A DNA stretch of 51,809 nucleotides from Acidimicrobiia bacterium (lineage in GTDB: Bacteria; Actinomycetota; Acidimicrobiia; Spongiisociales; UBA5794): positions 1 through 51,809 of the forward strand of contig JALSQW010000012.1 of NCBI GenBank assembly GCA_026985095.1, given 5' to 3'. The position numbers were made by a program, and so were the translations under genes. Below the pieces are notes generated by a model. The model did no database searches and was not told the origin of the DNA. It worked only from the letters and a program-made list of their open reading frames with translations. This document shows, in pieces, positions 25,176 through 33,801 of the stretch (position 1 is the first letter of the stretch; each line of letters opens with the position of its first letter).

Positions 25176-25182
25176 TAGCCTA
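25176..25182. promoter_or_regulatory. Overlapping bidirectional -10 candidate
   Basis: TAGCCTA reads TAGCCT on the plus strand (25176-25181) and TAGGCT on the minus strand (25182-25177). Both fit TAnnnT. The plus reading would serve the GT4 gene at 25232 and the minus reading the GT4 gene starting at 25144. Confidence 0.4.
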
Positions 25183-25231
25183 TCGGGGGCGCCACGTTCC
25201 GTGGTTGAATGCCCCTCCCTCCCCTGAGACC

Positions 25232-26476
25232 ATGACCCGCAACATCCTCCTCGTCACCACCACCCCCCTGTTGCCCGCCGACTCGGGCGGGCGCATCTAC
25301 ACCTGGGGCACGACCGCGCCGCTGGCCGGCCGCTTCCGCTACCACCTGCTGGCGATGGCCAACGACGCGGAGCGGGCCCAGTTCGCGCGGGACGCCGACC
25401 GGCTCGACGCCCGCTACCGCGAGGTGTTCACCACCTACACGTTCGTCGACCGTCCGCCGATCCCCGCCGACCTCGACCGGCGTCGAGTCCTGCGCCACCT
25501 CGTCGAGCACACCCGCCATGGGCTCCCGCTCATGGACGTGTCGTACTACTCGAAGGAGGCGGTGGCGACGACCCGACGGCTCGTCGCCGAACACGACATC
25601 GACCTGATCGAGGTCGACCATCTGCAGATGGCGTTCGTGCGCCGGTTCGTTCCCGAGGTGCCGGCGGTCCTGGTCAACCACAATATCGAGAGCGACCTGC
25701 ATCCCTTCTGGATGACCGACCGGTGGTCGCCTCCAGAGCTGATGATCTGGCGCGCCTTCGCCGAGATCTCCCGCCGCAACGCCCGGGCGATCGAGCTGCG
25801 GAACCGTCTCGATTTCGGCGCCAAGCTGTTCATCTCGTCGGCCGACGCCGCCCGCGTCGACGACGCCTGCCCCAAGTACCTGCTCCCCGTGCCGATGACC
25901 GCCACGCCGCGCCCGGAACCGTTCCACCCCGACCGCCTCGACATCCTCTGGCTCGGTGGCTTCGACTGGCCTCCCAACGTCGAGGGCGCCCGGTGGTTCA
26001 TGGATCACGTCTGGCCGCGCCTGTCGGAGCTGACCGACGTCCCGATCCGTCTCCGACTCGTGGGCGGGGCACCCCCGCCGGATCTCGTCGCCCACGATGC
26101 CGACCCTCGCATCGACGTTCCCGGCTACGTCGACGACATCGCGCCGTTGAAGGCGACCGCCGACGTCCTGGTCGCACCGGTCCTGTCGGGAAGCGGGGTG
26201 CGGGTCAAGACCGTGGAGGCGTTGGCGTCCGGCCTGCCCGTGGTGGCGACCAGCAAGGGCCATGAGGGACTCGACACGGTGCCCGGTCGGGATCTCCTCG
26301 TCGCCGACGATCCGGCCGCCTTCGCCGGCGAGCTGGCGCGGCTGGCGAACTCGGTGGAGCTGCGAGCAGCACTCAGCCGCGCCGCGATCACCTACGTGCG
26401 GACCCACCACGACCCGACCACGGTCGCCGCGGTCAAGGCCGAGGCGATCGAAAAGGTCCTCGGCGACGGCCCCTGA
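25232..26476 (+). CDS. GT4 family glycosyltransferase
   Basis: 414 residues from ATG 25232. The N-terminus, ILLVTTTPLLPADSGGRIYTW, is the usual acceptor-side start of GT-B enzymes related to PEP-CTERM/EpsH-associated transferases. Later blocks are LVNHNIESDLHPFW, ILWLGGFDWPPNVEGARWFMDHVWP, PGYVDDIAPLKATADVLVAPVLSGSGVRVKTVEALASGLPVVAT (donor-binding loop with Glu) and GHEGLDTVPGRDLLVADD. No membrane segment is seen, so it acts in the cytoplasm on a lipid-linked acceptor. It stands alone on the plus strand and ends 11 nt from the converging fusion gene. Confidence 0.88.
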   Translation: MTRNILLVTTTPLLPADSGGRIYTWGTTAPLAGRFRYHLLAMANDAERAQFARDADRLDARYREVFTTYTFVDRPPIPADLDRRRVLRHLVEHTRHGLPLMDVSYYSKEAVATTRRLVAEHDIDLIEVDHLQMAFVRRFVPEVPAVLVNHNIESDLHPFWMTDRWSPPELMIWRAFAEISRRNARAIELRNRLDFGAKLFISSADAARVDDACPKYLLPVPMTATPRPEPFHPDRLDILWLGGFDWPPNVEGARWFMDHVWPRLSELTDVPIRLRLVGGAPPPDLVAHDADPRIDVPGYVDDIAPLKATADVLVAPVLSGSGVRVKTVEALASGLPVVATSKGHEGLDTVPGRDLLVADDPAAFAGELARLANSVELRAALSRAAITYVRTHHDPTTVAAVKAEAIEKVLGDGP

Positions 26477-26487
26477 CCGATACGGCG

Positions 26488-29142
26488 CTACCGCGGATCG
26501 TCGAGCGCCTCGTCGATCCAGGCCGGGAAACGACCTGCCTCCTCCGGGCGCTGGCGGATCACCCGGAGGTCGGGCTCGGGAAGCGAGGCGGGGATCCCCC
26601 ACGCCGGGTCGGGGGCGACGCCCCGAACCAGAGCCGACGGCTCCCCGTGCCAGCCGGTGACGGCCACGTGCCCCGTCGCCGGTGCGTCCGGATCGACGAG
26701 CACCCAACGCCGCCACATCACGGGCGTCGATCCCGGCCCGGCGGTCGCAGCCTGCGGGTCGTCCTCCAGGGCGGCGGCCATCGCCTCGAGCGCGTCGGGG
26801 GCGACGGCGGCGGTGTCGTCCCATACGACCACGAACTTGCCCCGCGCCTCGGCTACGGCCCCGGCGACATCGGACGAACACGACCGCAACCCCCATCCCC
26901 GCGCTCGGCAGAGGGTCTCGATCCCCTCGGGGCCCGCTCCGGCGACGACGACCTCGGCGTCGTCGATGCCCTGACACCCCAGCGTCGACAACGATGTCGA
27001 TGCGCCGGTGAGGACGATCGACACCCAGGGGTACCAGGCGCGCTTGAGGTCCCGTGCGGATCGGTACAGGGTGCGGTGACGCCCGACGAGCTCCACTCGC
27101 GCCTGTTCGAACCGGGCCAGCGTGTCGATGCTCATCGAGGCACCCGAGCGGCGGTAGCGGAACAACGGCTCGTGGACCTTCGTCTGTCCCCATCCGGCCT
27201 CCAGCAGCCGCAACCACAGGTCCCAGTCCTCGTTGCCTCCCCGCATCGTCTCGTCGTATCCCCCGACGGCCTCCCATGCCTCCTTGCGGAGCACCACGCA
27301 TCCCAGCACCGAGTTCGACAGCAGCTCCATGTACGGGTTGAACGGCCGGGTGATCCAGTAGGCGTCCAGGTCACCGAAGTACCGACCGTCACAGTGGGCA
27401 TAGGCGGCGGCGTGGTCCGCGTCGAGGGCGGCGGCCAGGGTCGCGAGGTACCTGGGCTCCAGCATATCGTCGGCATCGAGAGGGACCACGAAGCGGCCCC
27501 TGGCGATGGCGATCCCGGCGTTGCGCGCCGCCGGCAACCCTCGGTTCGGCTGGCGAACGACTCGGGTGCGCGGCCATCGCAGCTCCTCGATGATGGCCAC
27601 GGTCTCCGGGTCACCGGATCCGTCGTCGACGACGACGATCTCGAAGGACGGATCGGTCTGTTCGAACACCGACATGATGGCGTCCTCCACGGTGCTTCCC
27701 TGATCGAAGCACGCGATCACCACCGTCGTACGCGGGTCGGGGATCTCCGGGAACCGCCCGTCGTCGATCTGCGCCCACACGGACCGGTACCGCCGGTCAC
27801 GTCGGCGTCGAGCTTCCTCGACCCGCCAATCGGCCACCCTCCGGAACCGGTCCTTGACCCCTTGGGGGAGGATCCGGACCGCGGCGGTCGCCAACGGTCC
27901 GGGGAGATGACGGAGAGCGGCTCCCACGGCTCGACGGAGCAGCCCCTCGGCGTCGGGCGGTGCCGTCACCGTGCCCGCCACGCGGTCCAGGGCGGCGGTC
28001 GCCAGCGCCGAGCGCGCCTCGGGCGGCCGCACCGTCACCGACCGGCCGTACGCGGCCAGCGGATCGCCCACCTCGGGGGCTCTGGCCGCCGCCAGACGAT
28101 CGAGGCGGTCAGGGTCGTCGAGCAACCCGGCGAGGGTCTCGGTCAGGTCGGGAACGGTCCCGTCGTAGCGAACGGCGCCGGTCGATTCGTCGAAGAAGGG
28201 ACGGAAGGCGGGGAGGTCGGCCACGACCAGGGGAAGGCCGAGACGTCGCACCTCGTGGGCAGCGAGGCAGAAGCTCTCGAAGCGGCTCGCCACCACGGCG
28301 ACCCAGGCACCCGCCAGCGTCGAGGCGAGACCGGCCGGACCCGGAGATGGTTCGAAGGTCACCCGGGCCCGGAGCCCCTCGGGGACCCGGGCGGCGAGCA
28401 CGTCACGCATGGAGCGGTTCTCCGCGAAACTCCATCCGTCGTGGCCGATGAACCGCAGCCTGAGCGCCGGTCGAGCGGCGAGGAGCGGCAGGGTCGCTTC
28501 CAGGAGATCGCCCGATCCCTTCGCTTCGGCGAGCCGACCGTAGGCGACGATCTCGGGAACCCGACCGCGGGAGGTGTCGGCCGGTGACACCTCGGGCACG
28601 ATCGGCGGCGCCTCGACGATGCGCCCGGTGTCGATGCCGTACCGATCGGCGACGAGGTCGGCGATCGCCGCGGAAGGGACCAGCACCGCATCGGCCATCC
28701 GGAGGCTCGCCTCCTCCATGACCCCCGCCCGGCGGAGTTCGCTCGGGGCGTCCACGCCCGCCCCCTCCAGCAGGAGATGGGTGGGACCGTGGAACCGGAC
28801 GGTGATCGGCACCGATCCCAACCCCAGCTCGTCGCGTCGGACCAGGGCCGCGAACGCCAGGCCCTCGAAGTCCTGGAACTCGATCCGGTCGACGTCTCCC
28901 CCGATGTCGGCCAGCGCCTCGGCCGCCGCCTCGCTGCGCGCGGCGAAACCCTCCCCGGTCTCGACGGTGACGATCGAGAGGCGGTCGACGGAGGCCACCT
29001 CGGCCTCACCGGCACCCACGAGCAGCACGGTCACGTCGCGGCCCGCCGCCGCGAGCCGGCCGGCGAGGCCCGCAACCAGCGTCCCCGCGCCACCGGGCGT
29101 CAACGGATCGAACTCGGTGGAGACGAAGACGATCGCGCTCAC
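26488..29142 (-). CDS. Bifunctional GT4-GT2 glycosyltransferase with a third degenerate domain
   Basis: 884 residues from GTG 29142 (GTGA overlap with the upstream GT4). Residues about 1-400 are GT4-like: FVSTEFDPLTPGGAGTLV, IVAYGRLAEAKGSGDLLEA, AVVASRFESFCLAAHEVRRLGLPLVVADLP. A basic helical linker follows (about 440-480). The GT2 domain from about 485 shows VVIACFDQG, VVVDDGSGD, NRGLPAARNAGIA, PLDADDM (DxD) and GGNEDWDLWLRLLEAGW. From about 715 a further region (VSIVLTGASTSLSTLG...GKFVVVWDDTA...) looks like a second GT2 fold missing a normal GGxxxxR/ED catalytic block. Two sequential sugar additions by one polypeptide are likely; the third part may only bind. Confidence 0.85.
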   Translation of the reverse strand: MSAIVFVSTEFDPLTPGGAGTLVAGLAGRLAAAGRDVTVLLVGAGEAEVASVDRLSIVTVETGEGFAARSEAAAEALADIGGDVDRIEFQDFEGLAFAALVRRDELGLGSVPITVRFHGPTHLLLEGAGVDAPSELRRAGVMEEASLRMADAVLVPSAAIADLVADRYGIDTGRIVEAPPIVPEVSPADTSRGRVPEIVAYGRLAEAKGSGDLLEATLPLLAARPALRLRFIGHDGWSFAENRSMRDVLAARVPEGLRARVTFEPSPGPAGLASTLAGAWVAVVASRFESFCLAAHEVRRLGLPLVVADLPAFRPFFDESTGAVRYDGTVPDLTETLAGLLDDPDRLDRLAAARAPEVGDPLAAYGRSVTVRPPEARSALATAALDRVAGTVTAPPDAEGLLRRAVGAALRHLPGPLATAAVRILPQGVKDRFRRVADWRVEEARRRRDRRYRSVWAQIDDGRFPEIPDPRTTVVIACFDQGSTVEDAIMSVFEQTDPSFEIVVVDDGSGDPETVAIIEELRWPRTRVVRQPNRGLPAARNAGIAIARGRFVVPLDADDMLEPRYLATLAAALDADHAAAYAHCDGRYFGDLDAYWITRPFNPYMELLSNSVLGCVVLRKEAWEAVGGYDETMRGGNEDWDLWLRLLEAGWGQTKVHEPLFRYRRSGASMSIDTLARFEQARVELVGRHRTLYRSARDLKRAWYPWVSIVLTGASTSLSTLGCQGIDDAEVVVAGAGPEGIETLCRARGWGLRSCSSDVAGAVAEARGKFVVVWDDTAAVAPDALEAMAAALEDDPQAATAGPGSTPVMWRRWVLVDPDAPATGHVAVTGWHGEPSALVRGVAPDPAWGIPASLPEPDLRVIRQRPEEAGRFPAWIDEALDDPR

Positions 29143-30293
29143 CGCGGCACCCGTCGTCGCCCGAGCTCGTCGAGGCGCTCGAGAACCGGCCGGATCCTGG
29201 TCCCCCATTCGGCCTCGTCCGCTTCCCGTGTCGCTGCCGCTCGGAACCCCGGATCGTCGCGATCCGCGAGGGCAGCGTCGATCGCGGCGGCGAACGCCGA
29301 CGAGCCGCTCGCGGTCCGCACCCCGGCGGTCGCGATCGCAGCCGGCAGCGGCGTGGAGACCACGGGGACGCCTGCCGCGAGGGACTCGTACATCTTCAGC
29401 GGGCTGACCGCCTCGGTCATGGTGTCGAGCCGGAACGGGATGAGGCCCACGTCGAACCGCTGCACGTAGGCGGGGATCTCGTCGCTGGGCCGCTCCCCCA
29501 GCACCGTCACGTTCTCGAGCTCACTCAGCCGCGCCGCGTGCCGTGCTGCCGGCTCGAGGACGGGCCCCACGAGCACGAAGGACCACGACGGACGCGATCG
29601 AGCCACCGCTTCGACGAGCGCGAAGTCGAACCAGTACGACAGTGCCCCGTGGTACCCGACGATGGGACCGTCGACGACGGGGAGATCCCCGGGTGGCTCG
29701 GTCCGGCGCCGGAACGCCTCGGTGTCGACCCCGTTCTCGACGACGAGCAGATCCGGCGCCTCGTGCCGGTGACGTTCGGCGAGGACGTCCAGCGAGACCA
29801 CCGTCACGTCCGCCGCGGCGACCATCGCTCCGTGATGGGCCGCGACGGTTCGTTCCGGCGCCATCCCCACCTCGTCGGGTTCGTAGATGGTGAGGTCGTC
29901 GTGGATGTCGTAGACGATCGCGGGATCGTCGAAGGCGTCGAACAGCTCGCGGAGCGGCGCGAAATGCACGTAGAGGATGACCCCCGACCTCGGCACCTCG
30001 TCGATGGTCCGGACGATCTGGACCCCGTCGACGGTTCGGGGTCCCGGCTCACGAGGATCCACGAAATAGGCGGGATGGCCGGCGCCGGCGAAGGCCTTCA
30101 TCAGGTACTGGGGGCGCTGGCGCATCACGTCCCAGCGGGCCCAGGTGGGCAGGTAGACGACGGCGCGCAGCTCGCCCGGAGCAGGACCCGCCGGGCGGCG
30201 TCGCTGGCGCAGGCGATGCCGCAGGCGGCGGGCCATCGCCTTGGGTCGCTCGGGCACCTTCGCCGTCGCCCGGCGGTACCACGGGGCCGTCAC
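29139..30293 (-). CDS. GT4 family glycosyltransferase (tandem paralogue 2)
   Basis: 384 residues from GTG 30293, overlapping both neighbours by GTGA. An arginine-rich N-terminus (RRLRHRLRQRRR) may touch the membrane. The GT-B blocks are VVYLPTWARWDVMRQRPQYL, YVHFAPLRELF, VENGVDTEAF, GYHGALSYWFDFALVEAVA, DEIPAYVQRFDVGLIPFR, and EAVSPLKMYESLAAGVPVVSTPLP. It is close to the preceding gene along its whole length, with the first block almost identical, which points to a tandem duplication. Such enzymes usually add a pyranose in a polysaccharide repeat; the donor is not known. Confidence 0.87.
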   Translation of the reverse strand: MTAPWYRRATAKVPERPKAMARRLRHRLRQRRRPAGPAPGELRAVVYLPTWARWDVMRQRPQYLMKAFAGAGHPAYFVDPREPGPRTVDGVQIVRTIDEVPRSGVILYVHFAPLRELFDAFDDPAIVYDIHDDLTIYEPDEVGMAPERTVAAHHGAMVAAADVTVVSLDVLAERHRHEAPDLLVVENGVDTEAFRRRTEPPGDLPVVDGPIVGYHGALSYWFDFALVEAVARSRPSWSFVLVGPVLEPAARHAARLSELENVTVLGERPSDEIPAYVQRFDVGLIPFRLDTMTEAVSPLKMYESLAAGVPVVSTPLPAAIATAGVRTASGSSAFAAAIDAALADRDDPGFRAAATREADEAEWGTRIRPVLERLDELGRRRVPR

Positions 30294-31351
30294 CGGGGCC
30301 CCGCCCGCAGGATCCCCAGCTCGTCCATCCGATCACGGACCGGCGCGATCCTCCTGACCCACGACGCCTCCTCCGCTGCCGCCCGCAGTTCCGTGCGCTT
30401 CGCCGGCGGCGTCGCCAACGCCGCACGCAACGCCTCCGCGAAGCGAGCGGCACCCTCGCCGATGCGCACCCCTGGTGTAGACACACAGGCGGGAAGCGGC
30501 GTGGCAACCACCGGGACTCCCGCCGCCATGTACTCGTACATCTTCAGCGGCGACACCGCCACCGTCATGTGGTCCACCACGAACGGGACCGTGCCGGCAT
30601 CGAAGCTCGCGACGAGGTCCGGGATCGCGTCGGGGCTCAGGGGCGGCAGCAGCTCCACGTTGTCGAGCCTGGCCAGATGGTCGGCACGGTCACGGACCCG
30701 CGGATCGACCGGACCGACGATCCGGAACCACACGTCCGGCATCGCCGCGGCGACCTCCTCGTACAGGTCGAAGTCGAACCAGGCGGCGATCGCCCCGTGG
30801 TAGCCGACCACCGGACGATCGTGCCTCCGGCCCCCGGACGCGGGACGGAACCGGGCGAGGTCGACACCGTTGGGAACCAGGAGGAGGTCCGGCCGTTCCG
30901 ACCGGTGCCGGTCCGCCAACACGGGAGTGGAGACCGTGACGATGTCGGCCGCGGCGATCACCTCGGGATGGTGGGCCGAGACCCGCGCCCCCCTCGGCAC
31001 ACCCACCTCGTCCGCGTCGTAGATGGACAGGTCGTCGAGGACGTCGTAGAGGACGGCGGGCGCGTCGAACCGCTCGAAGAGCCTCCGCACCGGCGCGAAG
31101 TGGACGTACAGGATCACGTCGCTCGACGGGACGCCCTCGAGGGTGGGGACGATCGTCACACCGTCCGCGGTCCGCTCCTCCCCTTCGCGGGGGTCGACGA
31201 AGTAGGCGGGATGACCCGACGCGGCGAACGCCGCCATCAGGTACTGCGGACGCTGGCGCATCACGTCCCAGCGAGCCCAGGTGGGCAGGTAGACGACCGG
31301 ACGGAGCGAACCCGGCGAGGGCGGCGGCCCGGCGGGGGACCCGAGACCCAT
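30290..31351 (-). CDS. GT4 family glycosyltransferase (tandem paralogue 1)
   Basis: 353 residues from ATG 31351. Main blocks are VVYLPTWARWDVMRQRPQYL, YVHFAPVRRLFERFDAP, VPNGVDLARFRP, GYHGAIAAWFDFDLYEEVA, PDLVASFDAGTVPFVVD and VAVSPLKMYEYMAAGVPVVATPLP. Coding-like sequence continues upstream in frame as far as the end of the M15 gene, without ATG or GTG, and a CTG at 31462 would give 390 residues beginning LAGPWRLPG, comparable with the paralogue's MTAPWYRR. The true start may therefore be non-canonical. It ends with a GTGA overlap to its paralogue. Confidence 0.83.
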   Translation of the reverse strand: MGLGSPAGPPPSPGSLRPVVYLPTWARWDVMRQRPQYLMAAFAASGHPAYFVDPREGEERTADGVTIVPTLEGVPSSDVILYVHFAPVRRLFERFDAPAVLYDVLDDLSIYDADEVGVPRGARVSAHHPEVIAAADIVTVSTPVLADRHRSERPDLLLVPNGVDLARFRPASGGRRHDRPVVGYHGAIAAWFDFDLYEEVAAAMPDVWFRIVGPVDPRVRDRADHLARLDNVELLPPLSPDAIPDLVASFDAGTVPFVVDHMTVAVSPLKMYEYMAAGVPVVATPLPACVSTPGVRIGEGAARFAEALRAALATPPAKRTELRAAAEEASWVRRIAPVRDRMDELGILRAGPR

Positions 31352-31481
31352 TCCCCGCAGGCGCGACGCCCCAGGCAACCGCCGAGCGAGACGGCGGGCG
31401 GGCTCCGGGAGCCGGGCGACGACGCCGTGCAGGCCGCCCGGGAGACGCCATGGGCCTGCCAGGGCGCCGGGCGCCGCGGCG

Positions 31482-33746
31482 TCAGGGTCCGGTCCGGAAG
31501 GACCCGACGATCGGCCTGGTGGTGCTCCCACCGTGGGCGTGGAGATGAACGACATGGTCTGCCGACCCCGGCCTGTTCGCGAGACTGATGTACCAGTTGC
31601 CGTCGGAGGGACGGAAGACGGCGACCGTGTCCGTCCCGTCGCCGTTCCAGTCGGCGGCGACAACGGTATCGCCGGGGTCACCGTACACGAACTCGATGTC
31701 GGCCGGCCCGTCGGCCTGCTCGAGCCGCAGATAGACCCGACCCGTCGACACCCGATGCAGCCCGACGTCGTCCCTGCCGTCCCCGTCGAAGTCGCCGACG
31801 AACGGCACGTCGCCGGGATCGCCGAAGGTGAACGACCGGTCGGCACTCCCGAGACCCTGGCTGCCGGAACCGAGCCGGTCGATGATGTAGACCCGATGCT
31901 CGGCCGCCCGGAAGATCGAGACCGTGTCGCAGCCGTCGCCGTCGAAATCCCCCACCAGCGGCAGGTCGCCGGGGTTCCCGAAGAAGAACTCGACGTCGGC
32001 GACCCCCTGGCTGTTGGCGTTGCGCAGGTACACGTACCCGTCCGAGCGGCGGTAGAGCCCCGGGGTGGCGATCCCGTCGCAATCCCAGTCCCCCATGAAC
32101 GGGACGTCTCCGGGGTTCCCGTAGAAGAACTCGTTCGTCTCGTGCTCGGAGGCGGGAGCGTCGGCGAGGGTCCAACGGCCACCATCGTCCACGTACCCGA
32201 TGGAGGCGCAGGTGGCCCCCGGTGGGCACTCGGGCCCCGCGTCCCACGGGATGACCGTCGCCGGAACGAACCATTCGGTCAGGCTCCCGTCGATCGCCCG
32301 GTCCCCGCCGAGGCGCACCGACAGGTTGGCACCGTCGAGGACGTACAGGTCGTCCCTCCCGTCGCCGTCGTAGTCGGAGATGAGGAGGCGCGCGCCCAGG
32401 GGGATGCCCCGGTTCAGCGGGAACGACGCCCGCTGTCCGGCGGCGGTGACGACCCGCACCTCGGGCCGGTCGCCCTTGCGCACCAGGTACAGGTCGGTAC
32501 GACCGTCGACGTCCCAGTCCCCGAGGAGCGGCGCCCACAGGTCCCGGTCGGAGGTGTCCACCAGATCGGGATCCAGCGTTCCGACCACCGAGGTGTACGA
32601 GGATGCTCCGGACCAGATGACCGCGATGGTCGGTCCGGAGCGTTGCAGGGCGACGAGATCCACGAGATAGTCGTCGTCGTAGAAGGTCAGGCCGTAGTCG
32701 TCGGCTGCCGGCACGTCGGTGTCCCACCGTGCGATGACGTCCTGGAAGCCCGACCGGTGGGACCGAACCTCGATCCGGACGGTCCCTCCCGAGTCGTCGA
32801 TGAGCCACAGGTCGGCTCGTCCGTCACCGTCGTGATCGGCCAGCAACGACTCCGTGCCGAGGTCCGCGTCGATGTCGGCGCGGTAGCCGATCCGGTCGAA
32901 GCCGGTGACCGATCCGGCGGCCTCGACCCGCGTACCGGATGGTCCCGGCAGCCATCGGACGAGGTCCGCGGAGCCGTCGCCGGACAGGTCGGCCAGGGCG
33001 AACCGGGCCCCGGGGGCGTCACCGATCACCGACGGCACCGACACCGCGACGGGGCCGAAGGGGATGGGGTTGGTCACCGGCGGGTACGGCGCCGGACGAC
33101 CCGTGTAGCCGGGGGTGGCCACCGGGCCGTTCCATGAGAAGTGCATGGCGTCCTTGACGTTGATCCACTGCCCTCCCCAGCAGAACCCCGCGGAACGCCA
33201 CAGGTCGACGAACCACGAGGGCATGTCGGTGATGAGCGTGTTGGTGCGGCTGTAAGGGTTCCGTCCGGGGTTGACATCGATGGCCGATCCGAACGCGTGC
33301 TCCGAGACCCGCGTGGTGCCGCCGACGGTGCGCCACACCCACGACGCGGCGGCGTCGATGTCGTAGAACAGCCCGTTGCTGCGGGCCTCGGCGATCTTCT
33401 GGTCGACCAGCGCCGCGGCGGGCCGCAGGCGCTCGTGGAGGTCGACGGTCTGGTCGGTGCCGAAGATCGTCCACTTGAACGTCGATCCCTGCACCTGGGC
33501 CTTCGTCCTGCCGTAGAAGTCGGCCCACGGGCCGTAGAGCACGTCGCTGGTGCGCAGATAGCCGTAGTGGTCGACCTCGGGTCGGGCGGGGCCGGCGACA
33601 CCGATGTCGCATCCCTCCGACTCGGCGAGGTTCGTCACCCCGGATCCTGCGTCGCTGGGGATGGCCATCGCAGGCACGGCCGGCACGAGGAGCCAGACCA
33701 CCAGGCCGATGAGGACCGCGAGCTTCGCTGGACGCGTCATGGGCAT
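31482..33746 (-). CDS. Secreted M15-type peptidase with FG-GAP repeats and C-terminal shared module
   Basis: 754 residues. A signal peptide spans about 1-28. Residues about 55-205 form a VanY/M15-type D-Ala-D-Ala peptidase domain: SEHAFGSAID (H150, D157) and DAMHF (H202) are the expected Zn2+ ligands, so it should cut peptidoglycan stem peptides. Residues about 235-495 hold FG-GAP/VCBS repeats (LADLSGDGSADLV, LADHDGDGRADLWL, LGDWDVDGRTDLYL, ISDYDGDGRDDLYV), likely a beta-propeller. Residues about 501-754 are the shared module, entered by CPPGATC. TAACCT ends only 3 nt before ATG 33746, so ATG 33740 (9 nt) may be the true start. It sits in the operon between the sugar-1-phosphate transferase and two GT4 genes. 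Confidence 0.87.
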   Translation of the reverse strand: MPMTRPAKLAVLIGLVVWLLVPAVPAMAIPSDAGSGVTNLAESEGCDIGVAGPARPEVDHYGYLRTSDVLYGPWADFYGRTKAQVQGSTFKWTIFGTDQTVDLHERLRPAAALVDQKIAEARSNGLFYDIDAAASWVWRTVGGTTRVSEHAFGSAIDVNPGRNPYSRTNTLITDMPSWFVDLWRSAGFCWGGQWINVKDAMHFSWNGPVATPGYTGRPAPYPPVTNPIPFGPVAVSVPSVIGDAPGARFALADLSGDGSADLVRWLPGPSGTRVEAAGSVTGFDRIGYRADIDADLGTESLLADHDGDGRADLWLIDDSGGTVRIEVRSHRSGFQDVIARWDTDVPAADDYGLTFYDDDYLVDLVALQRSGPTIAVIWSGASSYTSVVGTLDPDLVDTSDRDLWAPLLGDWDVDGRTDLYLVRKGDRPEVRVVTAAGQRASFPLNRGIPLGARLLISDYDGDGRDDLYVLDGANLSVRLGGDRAIDGSLTEWFVPATVIPWDAGPECPPGATCASIGYVDDGGRWTLADAPASEHETNEFFYGNPGDVPFMGDWDCDGIATPGLYRRSDGYVYLRNANSQGVADVEFFFGNPGDLPLVGDFDGDGCDTVSIFRAAEHRVYIIDRLGSGSQGLGSADRSFTFGDPGDVPFVGDFDGDGRDDVGLHRVSTGRVYLRLEQADGPADIEFVYGDPGDTVVAADWNGDGTDTVAVFRPSDGNWYISLANRPGSADHVVHLHAHGGSTTRPIVGSFRTGP
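31485..32246 (-). repeat. FG-GAP-like module at the C-terminus of the M15 protein
   Basis: About 254 residues with the same ordered blades as the other copies: GDWDCDGIATPGLYRRSDG, GDFDGDGCDTVSIFR, GDFDGDGRDDVGLHR, and ADWNGDGTDTVAVFRPSDG. The entry strand GYVDDGGRWTL preceded by CPPGATC matches the GH26-like protein at the left edge. Confidence 0.85.
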
Positions 33747-33749
33747 GTC

Positions 33750-33755
33750 AGGTTA
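33750..33755 (-). promoter_or_regulatory. Putative -10 element for the M15 gene
   Basis: TAACCT on the minus strand lies 3 nt before ATG 33746 and 9 nt before ATG 33740. It could provide a promoter internal to the sugar transferase operon. Confidence 0.4.
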
Positions 33756-33760
33756 TCCAT

Positions 33761-33796
33761 CGGTCGGCCAGGAACCCGGCTTTATGGCCCCGACCG
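33761..33796 (-). terminator. Imperfect hairpin after the sugar transferase gene
   Basis: CGGTCGGCC (33761-33769) can pair with GGCCCCGACCG (33786-33796) with a two-base bulge and a loop of about 16 nt. There is no U tract. It could be a weak terminator or attenuator just before the M15 gene. Confidence 0.3.
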
Positions 33797-33801
33797 GAAG
33801 G

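Noticed and set aside
32247-33050. A further copy of the shared module in the M15 protein
   Set aside because: These repeats (LADLSGDGSADLV type) are ordinary FG-GAP/VCBS units without the blade order or YRRSDGYVYLRN strands of the shared module.
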